From contig NC_088326.1 of NCBI RefSeq assembly GCF_910592395.1, forward strand, positions 13,149,001-13,213,000: a DNA stretch of 64,000 bases, in the 5' to 3' direction. Both the position numbers and the translations under genes were made by a program. Position 1 is the stretch's first letter. The number at the start of each line of letters is the position of its first letter. Positions 1 to 15,200 of the stretch are shown piece after piece. Source of the stretch: Lineus longissimus. Lineage: Eukaryota; Nemertea; Pilidiophora; Heteronemertea; Lineidae. The notes under the pieces were generated by a model. The model was given only the letters and a program-made list of their open reading frames with translations, had not been told where the DNA came from and did not search any database.

Positions 1-216
1 GTTGTATCTTGCTAGTTGTCATTGAACCACCTATCTACTTGCCAAAACGTGTAAAAGCATTTATAAATCAATTGTTTGTTCTCTTACATGTAACCGTATA
101 CGATACCAACCTCCAAACCTGTCGTAGTTCTAGTTGTCGTTGTCGGTAAAGCATGCGCATTTCTACCCAGGCCGCGCTCATCACCTCATGCGCTGACCCC
201 TGATATTATGTTTCAG

Positions 217-299
217 GATATCGGCCAGATTGGCATGCTCCATGCACCTTCATAAGTATCCTTTTGATACACAAGAATGTCCTATGATGTTGGAGAGTT
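217..299 (+). CDS. Alternative Cys-loop exon, version 5a
   Basis: This is an 83-nt exon, the size of the Cys-loop exon in vertebrate GlyR and GABA-A genes. The acceptor is tttcag at 211-216 and the donor gtaagt starts at 300. One base belongs to the preceding codon, and the exon leaves one base (T) for the next. It encodes [21 protein letters not shown], the disulfide loop that touches the M2-M3 linker during gating. The second version lies 530 bp downstream. Confidence 0.92.
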
Positions 300-3200
300 G
301 TAAGTCGATCGGTTCCTTCTATCATCGGACAGAGAGGGTGACGTGGTCAGCCACGGTTACAGTGGAAATGGTCAACGTTAACAAAGTTAATTTCTTAACG
401 TTTTGCCGGAAAAAGCACAATTTGAGAAAACCGTCCTTGGAAATTACAAAAATACTTTTTTTTTGTTAACGGACCAAATGTCGGAACAAATATGCTCCAA
501 TTGGCTATTGTTCTTCGGCATAGTCTTGGTTCCGGAGAATCTCTCTTTTGGCGCTGCAGCATGGCTCACTCTTTGTCCGCTACATCCGGGACCCAGCCAA
601 TGCACATTTCATGTCCATCGCGCTGCTAAAAAATGTAAACATTCCAATTTTTGGATAAATAACTAAAATCAAATTTGTTTAAAATCAGTTGGATCAAAAT
701 TGGTATTAGCGCGCGATTCATATCTGATCTTGACCTTTTGCATTGACCTTGACCTTCGTCACGCTCTCTGTCAGTGTTGTCCGTTTCTATGTTTACATGT
801 TATACACGCTAACTACATTATTATTTCAGAATCTCGGCTCGATTGGCGTGCTCGTTCCGCTTGCATAAATACCCTCATGACACACAGGAATGCCCAATGC
901 TGCTGGAGAGCTGTAAGTGGGACTATACTGCTTTAAATTGAAAGACGTCCATTATGGTCGGCCACGGTTAGAGTGGAAATAGTCAACTGTAACAACAGCC
1001 ATAAAAAGACGGCCATTAAAAAAGAAGCCAGGTGACCTGTTGACGAAGCCATTAAGATGGACACACACCGAGCCGATTCGGACCCGGTAGGAAGCAACTC
1101 CAGATATGTCTTCTGAAGATTCCGCCTCTTTCAATTTTTTAAAAATGTTTCAGAGACTTACAGTTACACGTCTCTGAGCACTTCAAGTAAAAACAGATGA
1201 TGCTATACCCCGAGTTGTGAATTCACAACCCCCTTTTCCTATCAGAGACTTACACAAAATTATGAGTACAGATCTGCCAGAGCCTATTTTTACGTCTTCT
1301 TTATCCCCTAAAGCTGTCACTATCTTTTAATGAAACATTGGCGAGCGTCTCCCTGTGTTGATCATGCTCATTGACCATGATAGTCATACAGACCATGATG
1401 GTCACTCACCGTCGAATGATCTGGAGCGTGTCTCCTGGGCATTGCGTGGGTTTCCTTCGCGGTGACCGATTGTGCTTACAACTTGTCTTGGTCATACTGA
1501 AACCATATTAGCAAGAAGCGACATAGAGCAGTCTTCCTATTGTGGTCCGAGTGGCAATGCGCAAGAGTCCGTTCACCACCTGTGTGGAGTTGTTTAAATG
1601 TATACACAACGCCCTCTTTAAATACCTTTGTGCACTACGTTTTAATGCTAAACCTCCCACAAATCCACACTTTGGTGGTGTTCTGTTTGCGCAAACTGAT
1701 GGGACTTCGTCGACGTTAAGGTCCTTGTACTTGGCATTAAACTACAAAAGTTAAACGTTTGTCAATTTGTTCCCTATGCTCTATCGGTGTGTGTCTGCAT
1801 TAAAGGTTCACAGGCTTGTGTCCCAACTCTGAGTAGTATCTCAGGTAAAGTTGAAATGTACGTTTATGTACGTCAGTTAATCTAATATATATGTCAAAGC
1901 AACGATGAAGTGTGACGGAAATTAACTGCGATGCTTGGAGTAAAGTCTGTTCGACAAGATTAATGGTAGAGCTTTGCTGTGCCCCAATTCGTTGATGATG
2001 TATATACACTATCAGTGTTGTTTTGGGACGACATACATGACATAAGCCCGCCGTATATTTGGGAAAGTAAAGCTCTACCTTGAATTGCTGAACAATTAAA
2101 ATACCCCAACTCCAGGGTCAACTCCTCTTCTAAAACACCTGCAACAACTGTTACCCATCTTACAAACCATTTAACGCCCCTTTAAATTGTTTGTCCGCTT
2201 TTTATAATGGCTTCAGAAGGTATTTTCAGAGTATAACTTGTACACTAATTACTTGTTCTGTCGTTGACGTCCGGGTCAGAGGTTCGGAGACACCCCGTAC
2301 ACCTAAACTGTAGTGTAAAAGCAATAAAATTACGTGTACACCATATACAGTGGAATTTCGTACATCAAGCCTTCTGAATTCAATTTAAAGCTCAATGTTT
2401 TTTCCATTAAAATATATGTTGCACTGACTGCTATCAAAATATTTCAGGATTTTAGTTTTGTGTTGGATTCCTTAAAAGGTATTTTAAGGTTTCCTCGCCT
2501 CACAATTTTAGGTTCATTTTGTTTTTTGGATTGCAGTATCATTTGACAGGGAAATAAACTATGTTTGTGGCATCAGTCAGAATAATCAACATTCCTTTAT
2601 GAAATATCATAAAAAATCATAAAAATGCCATGTAAAAGCACAAAATCTATATCGTAAAGTAGGCCTAGGTTTTTAGTGTGAACCCCACCGTAATTATAGG
2701 CGACATATAAATCAAGACAACGTATATATTTCTCTGAAAAATATGGTTCTTATCACAAAAAGTTTTTATCCGTTATAAAAAGGTATGCTTAAAAAATACG
2801 ATTACACAGTGTAGTAGTAGCATTCTCATATCCTCAAAACCATTTCACAATTCGCACACTACGCACACCACTTCATGCTACTGGCTATATTCATATCTAG
2901 TCTCTTCTGATTAGCTTCCGAATGTCTCACCAGGACTGATCAGTCAAATCGTCATTCAACATCTCATTCACCATGATTATTTTGCAATGGGGGATCGGAA
3001 ACTAATCTGCCCCTGCATCACCAAAACTATCCCACCACAGTTTGAATAACGGCACCCCAAGGTAAAAAATCTCGCTAAGACTCTTACATAGAGCTGACAA
3101 GCATGCATAAAAACCCTAACGGCCAAGTTAGAAAACACTAACGCCTGTCCGCCATGTTTGAACGACCGGTCAGCCATGTTTCGAAAGCCGTCAGATATGA

Positions 3201-6200
3201 TAGGCTACCAGTAGGCCGCAGTGGCGCTACCGTATTCAACAAACAGTGCACTGGATGTGGAGCACAGATATGAGTTCATACGTCTTACTATAAGTGGCCA
3301 TTTCGACCTCGCGCGACTAGTGATTGAGAAATCGAATGCTACCTCATCAGACAGTTCTTCAATAGACGCATGGTCTTAATAATACTAGCAAAGCGGGAGA
3401 TTGTTGAAACTGAATATGGTACACATGGTACAAAAGATGCCATTCTGTCAGCTTGTACGTGAAATACAAAACTGAAAAATATGTTGATTTACAACAACGG
3501 ATTCATGGCATAGTTGGTAAGACGGTAAGGGTCAAGTGGCATGGGTTCCTAGTTCGAATCCGCTCGAGGACATTTTTCATTTTTTTCTTTTCACCAGAGC
3601 GTCTCTGTGACCTGTCTCTTCAATGAACTTGTTGTTTGTGCAGTCAAGTGAGACCAGTGGCTGGGTGTCTATCATGTTTCAAGTGAAGTTGGTCGTTTGG
3701 TTGTCGGGCGTTTGTGTTTTCTGGCTTGGCCGTTGCTGCGTTACGGTTTTTATGCATGCATGCCAGCTTAAAGATCTTACCAGTTACATTTACATGTACA
3801 TGTACATCCATACGTGTTACAAGATTCTTGTAAAAATTCGTTAAATATCTTAAATGAGAATCGTACAAGAATCTTGTAAAGATCGTACATGTATAATGTA
3901 CAAGAAACTTAAGAAGACCTTAATCAAGAATGATACCGGTATGCAGAAGTTTTTTGTTGTTTTTTTTCAAATCTCTCAAGTTGGAACGATTAAAAATATA
4001 TACCGATGAGTTGACTTTTTGCTGAAAAAAACGAAATATATCCTAATGAATCCAGTTTGTTGGAACAAAAATGGATGTCTTTCACTTTGAAGCATGTGTG
4101 GCCCGCCATTTTGGTTTTGTTCGCTGGTCTGACAACGCTTCTTTGCTCAAAATTAATACAGCAAATACTACCTTTATTTTTGCAACACACGAAAATTTCT
4201 GAAAAACTAAAATTACACGATGAATATTTGAGCAGATTTTCATATTGAGAAAAATCGAGATTTTTAATTGGCTAAATCTGCAAAAATAAAACGCCCGAGA
4301 AAATTTGGGAGTTTGATAATTTGATATTTTTTGTTTTGAACGTTCAAAATAACATAGAAGAGTGTATTTTATTCGTCAGCTTAGTGATATGAATCTTTAT
4401 TTCCTACCGTAAGAAATCATTTAAGTAGGCCAAATAAATTAGCAATTCATGCTTATAAAACAGAATGAGAAAAGTTCTCTCAGCAAAAAAGACAAGTGTT
4501 TCAATTTGAAAATTCCTATAGGAATCTTAAACATTCTTATTTGATATATCAATCAAATTCTTGAACAGGTACATGTACAATCTGTACAAGATTCTTGTAA
4601 GATCTTAACTCAGAAGCTTTTAAAGATTCACTATAGAGGTACATATGAAACCAGATCGTAATTATACCCAAATTTTATCTAGTTTTTGACCTGGTTATTA
4701 ACTTTTTCAATCAATGCATCAAAATAAGCATGGCTTTATATGTTTACTTGCTCAAAACATGTCGTTGGGATCACTTGGTGCCATGGTAGCACTCAAAGAA
4801 CCAGTACATTGTTCATGCCCGGCTGGTCTATCAAAGGCTTTCGATAGCAAGCATAAGCTTGTCAACATAACCGACGCTTCTTTTCATAAAAACACATTAT
4901 CCTGTATAATTAATGGACGTACACGTCTAAAGATGCAACTCTTTCAGACAACTCATCTAATACTGCGTCCGTCTACATCTCATTGTTTATCTCAACAACA
5001 TCAAGACGCAGACACACCAGCAAATTGAATACGATGAACTTGGCTAATGTGTCCCAGATGATTTTTAGTAGCTTTGTTATTGCTTTCGATCGGTTTCACC
5101 ATGATATAAGACCATTAGCAAAACTTGAGGGAATACCTAAGCAAATGAATTGCTATAGAGCCAAATAATGTAGTTCTCTTATGTTTTCCTATGATATCTC
5201 AACAAAGACAGCGCAGTACATGAAGCACCAAAACAATAGGTTGTAACAGAACAATCACATTCCGCTCTCCAATCTACATCATCCAAAACACCAGACTATA
5301 ATCACAAAATGAGAAGTTAGTGGAAGGCTTGAGAAAACAAATCTCTCTTGGATCAAATGGTTGTTAAAACAGGAGGGTTTGCAGTCCATCTGGGTCAAAG
5401 AGCTTGTCAGATCAGCGACAATATCTCCATCAGATGCGCGCGTTCTGCTGTCTTCATGGGCAATGTTAATATCTTTCAATGCTCTTAGGATTATGGTGGT
5501 GGTGAATAATATTATCAGTGGTAAATATGTGGTCAATTCTAGTTGCTGTAGCAGATTGTCACAAGTCGAGAAGTTCAAGTATGGTTGAGAGTTGTTGATA
5601 GGTTTGGCAGAAGTTTTAAAACAGAACTTTTCAAATATAGAACAAGTTACATTGCTCTACCATTGGCAAATAATGCTCATACCAGTCGGAAATTCGGCTA
5701 ATATTCCTGTTTAAGACAACCTTCAGTTAACCAGTCTTTGTGCACTTTGATAGTTGCATATGTATTATTCAAATTGCACATGTGCATGAATAGTACGAAA
5801 CTGGCGTGTACGTATTAAAGATTATTTACACGAATATTACCGGAAATTTCGACCTTGGTGTAAACGTATAAAAAAGTACCAAACACGAATATTACCGAAA
5901 TTTCGACTTCGGATTAGATTATGATTTGATCGACTTGATCGACTTGATCGACTTGATACTAGACAAGTCGTTAGATAATTTTTATTGTGAGTTCGAAATT
6001 GAGCTATTAGAATCAATATTAGGCTTCAGCAACTGCAACATAATAATTGTATGCTATAAATGAGCGCTTTGAACACAGTCATCAACGCATTTGGTGCTGG
6101 GGAGCTTAAAGTTGACAGCATTCTTTAGAGCTTTTAAGTATTTTAATCATATTAACATTTAAGTACAACATTCCACTTTCTCCGTTATGCTTCTTTGCTA

Positions 6201-9200
6201 ACACAGTTTCGTTGTCATGTCATACACGGGCTGTGTCAGTCGTGAATCGTAGTGAAGAAGGTAGATTGTATTACACTTTTGTTATCAACTGCTTCATGGA
6301 AGGGTTTTAAACATAATCTAACTCATAATCTAGTCATGTTTTATTATCAACACATTAAGCTGAACTATTATATCTTACTTACCAAGCCGCGCATAGATTA
6401 CATGCAGATCCATATCTCTTTGAACATTGTATTGATGTCAATGCATGATTCGTGTACGTCGCAGTGTCGCCCCCTATTGTTTTGTTTCGTTCTGCTCCAG
6501 CCAGTTCCGTCATGTCCAAGTTGTACAAAGTGAATCCAACATCAACAGAAATTGAATTGAAAATAAGTGCAAAGAATTTGAAGGAAGTTAAGATTATTTA
6601 TGTCAGATTTGTCGTCGAATTTTTGTCTTAACTAAAAGACTTAATATCTAGAAAACAGTTTTAATCCACTCTGTGAAAAAACCATTCGGGGGTTTTCTAC
6701 TTTAAAAAGATAAATTTTCTTCGTCTATATTTATGTTAAAGAAAATGAAACAACTACTAAAACTTGTTAACTAACCCTTGTCGAGTTGTAGATGTCCTAT
6801 ATATATCTTCTGTGACGCTTTGCATGGCAAATATTTGTATTTCTGTAGCTAACAATGCATGCCTACACGAACCTATGTGCGCATGCGTGCGTATCTTATC
6901 AGCGTTGTAGTATCTCCATGACAATCTGTCTAATACAGCCTATCATGGCGGAGGGCCTACTTTAATGGTGGTCTCTAAGCTTAAAAGTAATTGGTATGTT
7001 TTACCTAAAACAACAGCAATAAGTGCACAGCAGCACTTTGCACTATGTATCCCCTAAAAGATATCTGCTGATGACATTTTATTGCCAGTGGGACAAAACT
7101 GGCTTTATCTTGTAATCCCAATTATATCTTTGAAACAACTTGAGATGATTTTATGCGGAAGAATAGATATGAAGCAATTAAACGTAAGGTGAATTGATTA
7201 GTAGGTCACTGCACCAAATTTAAATGACAAGTTCTGTGAATGAATGTGCCCTCTTTAAACTTAGGGAGCCAACAGAAATAGAGAAAACTGTTTGCAGGTG
7301 AATGTACAGCCATCATAGTTACTCTTGAGTTACTCTGTTGAATAGGTTGTACTACTGGTATTTTAAAGAGGCTACACTTATTCATATATCATTTAAAGGA
7401 AGATGAGTGACCACAGAAAAGAGAGCATAGTTACTAATTCATCTTCTGGTATCTGGAGGCTGGCTCACAGTTTAGGCCACAGACACCGTGTCAAAATCCA
7501 ACTGAATATATCTAGAGACCACCTCGAACATCCGTGAGACCAGATACAGTGTCCATGTCGACTATCTCGGAATCTCGCAATGACGTAATCGGGAGTTGAA
7601 CAGTTGTGTTCGTTTCTTGATGGAAGGGTGCATGTCTAAACCCTCTCTTTCTCAATTCCATAGTCGGGCACACCATGGACACCGTAATATTTAAATTCTT
7701 GGATGACAGAGACCCGGTCGAACACGACGTGTTAGACATGCCTCAATTCACTCTCGCTGACATTAAATTAATTGACTGTTCGCTTAATTATTCGACAGGT
7801 AAGTTAGTATTAAAGAGAATGGACGCCGAGATAGCAGGCGGCGGGTCGGTTGCGCGGCGCCTGCGTCTATGCGCACGGTTCGCTGAGAGTGCGGTCGCTG
7901 ATATGCCCAGGTTATCGTGAGAAAACAGCGGATGGAAATTTTTCTTAATACCAAAAATACAGATTCTAAAAAAAATGAGAAAAAAGACATTTGAGTATCA
8001 AAATTTGCGTCTGCCATTATTTTTAGTTATCTTCAAGCACCATTGGAGCTTGTTAAGACCAATTCTTAATTGGCATTTGTATCAGCCTGTGTTCCCTAGG
8101 ATGGTTTTTTTCTACTCCAAGAATCTCAGTTAAAAATGTTTAGTTAGGGAATAAACACTAAGATTCCCTGTCGTACTGAACTATTCTTTAAAAAAAATTG
8201 AAACCGTAACGGTTGTTGCATATTCAGCGATCCTTGACGTCACAGGCTCCTCGGAACGAACCCGTGGCGCCATCTGTTAAGGGCTCTTTCTTTTCACCTC
8301 ATTCTCAACCTGCTTGTAATTTCACCTCGTCCCTAGAACGTTTGCAACTTTTGGCTATTTTCAACTTTTTCAAATTTTACCGTGGAGCAACTAACATGGT
8401 TTTAGCGCCTGGACCGTAGACCCAAACTCCATTCTACTTGAAAAATCGGGCATGCGCATGCGAAAAAGAAACTTGAGCTTAAAGCGCAGCTTGTGATGAC
8501 GTCAGCCACATGAATTCCGTGACTGCAATTTTATGTTCAAAGATAAAATTCTAGGTCATCTTATTCAATGTTCTTACTCGTAACTCTTTCTTTCATTCTA
8601 ATAACAAAAACAGTGAAATACCGGTAACACGACCACTCATGGAATCGAGGTTGCATGGTCGCGTTACCGGGGTGGTCGCGTTAGTGAAGTTGAAAATCCG
8701 GGGAGAAATTAAGTTTTCCTGCAAAATTGCCAAAAATGTTGGCAAAACTTGTTCATAAGTTCAAAATTCTGAAAAGTTTTCAAAGCCAAAATTCTTTTGG
8801 GGCTGATGATGTTTCTTCATTTTGAGCAGAAAAAAAGTTTAAAAAATATTTGAACTGAGAAATTTTTTCATCCTTCAGAGTTGAACTTTTTCTTTAGTTC
8901 AAAATTCTTAAAAAATTTCAAAGCCAAAGTGTTTTGGGGCTGATGTTTCTTCATTTTGAGCAGAAGAAAACAAATGAAAAAAATATTTGGACTCAGAAAT
9001 TTTTTCATCCTTCCGAGTTGAATTTTTTCATAAGTCCAAAATTCTGAAAAACATTTTTTGGGACTGATGATGTTTCTTCATATTTTAGCAGAAAAAAGAC
9101 AAGCGAACAAATATTTGGACTCCTTCAGAGTTGAATTTGTTCCTTAGTTCGAAATTCTGAAAAAAATATTTTTGGGGGTGATGATGTTTCTTCATTTTTG

Positions 9201-12200
9201 AGCAGAAAAAAAAAAGAAAGAAAATATTTGGACTTGAAAAAAAATTTCATCTCTAATTAGCCGCAATCAATTTCAATTACAGAAGTCATGGCAGTATTCG
9301 TCTTTTCAGGCAATTAGGCCCTTAGGCCCTAGGTCGGGTTAGAGGGGTGAATTTGGTCATTGGGACCGCCCAATCCAGTTGTCGTGGTCTGGGTACCGGG
9401 GTGGTCGTGTTACCGGGAGCCTTGTAATAGTAATTAGAGAGGAAACCATTCGGGACCGGCGATTCTTTGTCGTCATAGTGGGATGGTCGCCGACCGGGGT
9501 TCCACTGCACAGTCATGTACAGTGCAGGCTGTCCCTGCCGCTAGCATCCTTCTTGTTGTCCCCTCAATAAAAAAACTCTCAAACGATGACGTCTGTTCTT
9601 TTTACCTTTATGGGAACTTTATGAGTAAGCCACTTCGGAAAAATTACCGAAGAAAATCCTATAAATGGGTCGTCTCCTACTTTCAAATATTTTGGAGTTT
9701 TACTGTCATTTGCTGGGAATTTTCATTTCATTTGGAGAATTATGTGCGCCGTTAGCCTGTTTTTGGGGTAACTAAATGCTAATGTCATGAAATAAACGAT
9801 GGGTGAACTAAACCAGTAATGTTTAGACGCCCTTCCCTCTTTCCCCGACATGTCCAAGTTGATGTACGTACCTTTATAGATGTTCTAGAAACGAGATGTA
9901 GTTTGTCGCCAACCGCACCCATGTTAGAAGTTCCACGGACTTTTTTGTATTTTCTCGTCGTTTGAGGCCATTCGGAAATTTTGTAAACTAACACAACTTT
10001 TGGTGTCTGCAGCCTACTAACATTTTCTTTTCTCAATTTTGTCTTATATTTGGGAAGTTTCTGTCTCCGAACAGAAGCAAAGGTGTCAGTTTAGTTTTTT
10101 CTCTTAAGTCACGTGATTTAACCTGTCAGATCACGTGCTATTTCATGAGGCTGGCGACATTCCTGATGCTATTGCAAGGTATGGTTTAGTCTTGCGCAAG
10201 CGGCTGCGTGCGTCTTATAGAATGGAGATACAGATCTTCGGTCGGGCCGTCTTCCTTGCCCAAGACCTCATCCGGGTCTTTTAGTCTGCATTAAGTTCTT
10301 CCGTACTTGTTGGAATAGAGTTTTTGAGATCTTACTCTGATTTCCTTTGACTAGTCTCAGTAGGCCGATAATTGCGAGATCATGCGAGAGTTTGCGAGAG
10401 GCGTCATGCGATTGAATTGAGGCAATTCGGGATCGTCAGAATTCGGTCGGCTCTTGCTCCATAGTCACGTGACCCTGGTATGTAATCATCCCCCGAGACC
10501 CATGTAGATAGTGTGAAAATTGTAGCTTTTTAAAGTGAGAATTCTCCCACCAGAGTGGGGCTTCTTTTTTTCTTTATTGAAATCGCGTGGATCATTTATA
10601 TATAAGTCGCGTGCGCATGTCTAACATTATTTCCGTATATGTTGTAAATGTTGTAATTAAAAGATGTTATAATTTTTGTTTTCCAATTTTGATAAAATAT
10701 TTTATCCGCAAATTTGAAATGGCTGTGTCTTCTAATACAGAGACCTACATGTCTCTCGAAATAGTCTTCTTTTGCTAGCGTCAGTAGCCGATCCCTCAGC
10801 GTTGCGAAATCTCTTCTGAGACCACAAGTACTGACTGAAAATAAACATTATATGATAACGGAGAAAAGACGCATGGCAATGCGGCAATTCTCATTCTACT
10901 TTCTCTGCTGGACGTGCGGCATTTATGCATATTCAGCATGTGGCTACGCGGTTCATTTAATATTTAGATATTTACACGCGCAGACATTCCGAATTATTGT
11001 TGTAGACATCATTCCAAAGGCTTTTTAGGCTCTCTCGTTTGGACTGAGCTGTGTATACCTAACCCTGCATGAAAGTCTTGCACTACAGACTCATATCTAT
11101 CATATATACGCTCTCTATTTGCTATCATCTATACGCATGCATACACAAGACGCATGGGAAATTAACTAAGCACATCGCACAACTGACAATAAAATTTGAA
11201 TTTGAAATTAAAACATGAAAGAAGAATTATATAAGTGTAGCGATGATTATTGAATGTGTATATTTTCGTATGAAAATGCATGACTGTGCGATAAAGCGAT
11301 GTATATTTATTGTTATTCAGTGGATTGAGTTATTTATACAATGTAATGTATGGAATTATATGTATTATGCACACTAACAAGAAATGAATCTCATTTTCAA
11401 CTTCATTTTCATAAATAGGTTTAGTATAACAAAATTCTCATGAAATGAAAACTGTATAATTCTAATTATTGCTTAGTCATTTCAGTCATCGAAATTATTT
11501 GGGATTTGAACCCAGAGATTTGGCAAGAAGATTTGACGAGCGCCTCTATGAAACGAAATAAAACATACTCGTAGGTTGTTGCCCTTAAAAGTTAAACAAA
11601 AATCTATAACATTGAAACACTTATAATGCATATTAAACGTGTACATTGTACTGGTTAATTCACTACTTAGAATATCATGTTTTATACACACCATACCACT
11701 TAAACAATTCACCGCCCCAAACCAGCAGGTTTGAAAGTTGTTCTCCCAGCATGCAGCAGGAAAGGTCACCTGACTCAATTAAATTATAGGGATTGTGCTG
11801 ATTAGAACCTGTCAAACTGGCTGGAGTATGATGTCTTAAAGCGCTACAGTTTTTACATAGATGTGCAACTACGATGTTTGCAGAATAACTCCTAAACGAC
11901 CTATCTTACTATTTTTGTATACAACCCTGCGACCTGTCGATCATTGTAGACCTTTTTTTATAACATATCCGTTCTGTTTGGGTCTCTTCTTAAAATTTCC
12001 GTTGTTTGATTTTTTTCATGGGTGTTCTATCATGGCACTGAGGGACCGGTGGACACGTGATTCAGCTGACCAATCATGTCTGCTGCAGATCACGTGACAT
12101 ACACCTACCACCATTTAGCCCATCTTTAGTTTTAAACTCATTGTTTTCCGTTTCAAATACCAGCAGCAGAACATGCGGCCATTTTGAAACCATGAATTCC

Positions 12201-15200
12201 CTCCTACACTTTAAGTGTCCCTCCTCATAAACAAATGGTCTTTATTTAGCTCGATTTTTGAATAATGACCTTTTAACCTTTCGCCCCTTTCCAGTCGGCT
12301 ATACCAGTGAAACCGTTGTATTTAAATTTTTGGACGACCGAAATCCCGTGGCCTTCGACGATATGGCGCTAGAGCTGCCTCAATTCAGTTTAAATGGCGA
12401 TCCTAAATTAAAAGACTGTTCGACAAACTATAGTACTGGTAAGTAACGGTAGAGGGAGTGATATTGCACGCGCGATATGCAAATTAGACAAAGCATGAGA
12501 AGTATTTTAGGTGTTGCTGTTGTTTCAACATATCTCGTCCCCTGAGTTTCGGCAAATTCGACTTATTCTGAGGTACAAGTGGATGACTGATCACCCCATC
12601 ATCTGCCTTCTTCTGTAGCCCACAGCCATGGTACTGTTAACGTCGACTGATGTTATCAACCACGTCAACAGATCTGCAGATCAGCCTTCTCATGATTTGA
12701 TGTTAATATTTGCTGGTCGCGCCCGTCATAGGCCTTTTTCACCTCCATGCACAGTATTCTCCAAATCACGCCGTGATCATATGCACCATATGACCTACAT
12801 ATGCACCATGTGATGTGAAATGCACTTATAACCAAGTCTGACAACAACTAAAATCCTTCTATCATTTGGAAAATCTGAGTTAAACTGTTTGCTTTGTCGT
12901 CCTATCTGATTCAGAAATCGAAACATTCTTTGGCCAACTCGGATGATGAAGTTATTTCAAGCTCTATAAAGCTTTGAAATTCAAATTGAGGGTTACCCAT
13001 AGAAAATCAAAATCCAAGCTCAGGAGTTAAGCTCAAGTTTATTGTATTTAATGAACATGACTTGGTACAAATCACTGATTCAGGCTGTGCATCAAGTCAC
13101 TCACATTCAAACTCCAAGCACTGGTCTGAGGTCACGGTGTTGAGGCTTACACTGCAGTGCATTATGGATTGAATGTGTATGTAGATACAGGTATGGCTGC
13201 ATGGAGGTAGGAGAGTGCCCGCACGTGCTGGATTAGTGTAGAAAACCGCGGTGCTTTGACTCAAGCGATAGCGTGATTCTTTAGGCATACAACAAGCGTT
13301 GAGCGTCGCATTAGAATGCATTTATAGAGAGCTTAAGAAGCATGTACGTGTTCATTTTCGTACGTAGGTTATTGCGTATGCAAATGGCCTATTGCGTCAC
13401 GAGTTTCATGATAATGTCATTGAACTATCCTCAACAACACACTCGTTACTACTTCTCAAGCTCTCTAACAGCGAAAACCTCTGTAAACTCAAATTTGTAT
13501 TTTGTTGCGAATGTGACCCTATTTTCACCAACGGCTACTTATTTCGATGATGTTCCTCTTCCATGTACACTTTATTAGAACTGTGTATACTCCTGCCGCA
13601 TCATTGAAATAAGCCAGGCAAAGGTCTGCTTCATCTATCAGATTAGTTAGATAGGTTTCTTTACAGTCTCTCAAATATGAAGTATCAAACTCGAAGCAAT
13701 GCCTTTTCTGTTTCAAACTCCTTTCTTCTTCTTTCAACTGCGCTGTCTTTTCATTTCAAACTTCTGTACTCTGTGAAATGCAAGATAAGTCTCGTGATTG
13801 AGACGGAATGGCACAATGATCATTTTTACGCCATACTGGAATCATTCTCTCAATCATGCCTTATAAGATCGTCATGCTTGTTCTTTGGGTCTAGTTACCA
13901 TGGTAACCCTTATGACACGCCACCTAGCGTTGTGTGTTTGTCATGCCAAGCTTCTCTATCGCTGTAGTTAGTTCTCAACTCTGCTGAAAGATGTCGTGTA
14001 TCGGAAATCTTTCCGCCATTTTGTTTGTATCGCATGAAACTGGGGTCTCAGTTATTTTCAAGTGAAGCGAATAGATGTTGTGACAGTATTGAACGGGCTG
14101 TACAGGGCTGTACAAGCATAACCGTATCATTTGTGAAAAGTTTGAACATATCAGCTTCAACTTGAATAACATTATGTCGGATAAATTGCGTTTCGAAAAT
14201 TCTAAATTTGGCAATGGCGTGGCACTATTGATATTATAATGCTACTAAAATAGGGCATCATTTGTTCAGAGGGAAATCTAGATAAGGCAAAGGGAAAAAA
14301 GTTTTTTTCTACTGAAATGCTGTATGTGTTATGGCTAGAACGTGAAATGTCGTACAGCTCTCCACCATTCTATTCAAATCTTATAGCCATTTACGTTATC
14401 ATCTGCGCATGCGCGAGGCGATATGGCTGCAATATCCCTCCCAAGCGCGTGAGATCTGTAGCTTTAAATGAACTGACTCTCTCATTCAGAGACTGAATCT
14501 GAAATCCGCCATCTGGCTTTGACTCTTTTTGGGTAGATAGAAAGAGCACGAAGCCTCAAGAGTATCCGGTGGGTGGTGGCAACACAACAGACGTACCAAA
14601 GATGGCGACCGTGGACAATTCCGATGGCAAATACCACATTCATTTGCCAATTCTCCCGGTTTGGTTTTTGACAATTCTAAAAGCCAAATCATAGCCATCA
14701 GGAAAACTGTTGTTTTACCATGCCCCTGCTGCAATGTATTAACATAGTGCATGGCCATGATCCACTGCAAGGCCAAGATACATCCTGTTCGCCATAAGTA
14801 AGTATGATATAGAACCCAAGCCTGGTTGGCCGACTGGAAACTAGAAATAAAGCTTCTAAATGTAATCTAAACCTATGTACCAGCTTCTAAATGTAATCTG
14901 TCGAGCTTACTTTTCAAATGGCAATGCTGTGTTGTCTATCTTTCTATTTTTAATGCGCCATTTCATCATTAGCGCTATGCTTTGATGTATTCATGCGCCA
15001 ATCTGCGCAAAAGATGGCGCACTGCGCATTGTGCGGCATCATGGCTATTCGCCACAATAAGTAAATCTACATGACGTCATACCTTGGCTATTTTTACAAG
15101 TTTTGAATGTATTACGTGACGTCATGCGCAAACAAGCGGTGTCGCGACAGCGTATGCGCACCTTTGATTATGAAGCGTCGTTCTAGTCGGCCACACCATG

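Larger units (their letters stand above)
996..7663 (+). other. Long intron between Cys-loop exon 5b and exon 6a
   Basis: No further copy of the Cys-loop exon was found by eye. The intron holds an inverted-repeat element (3092-3453), a tRNA-like stretch (3500-3580), an element end (3657-3768) and a short array of the 9-mer ATCGACTTG near 5925-5960. The rest is AT-rich without recognisable coding sequence. Confidence 0.6.

Noticed and set aside
3500-3580. Functional tRNA gene
   Set aside because: A and B boxes are present but no paired acceptor stem could be drawn; kept only as a SINE-like repeat.
4714-5028. Possible reverse-transcriptase remnant (GLSKAFDS-like wording)
   Set aside because: Only one short motif resembles LINE RT, with no YADD or other blocks nearby; chance or extreme decay.
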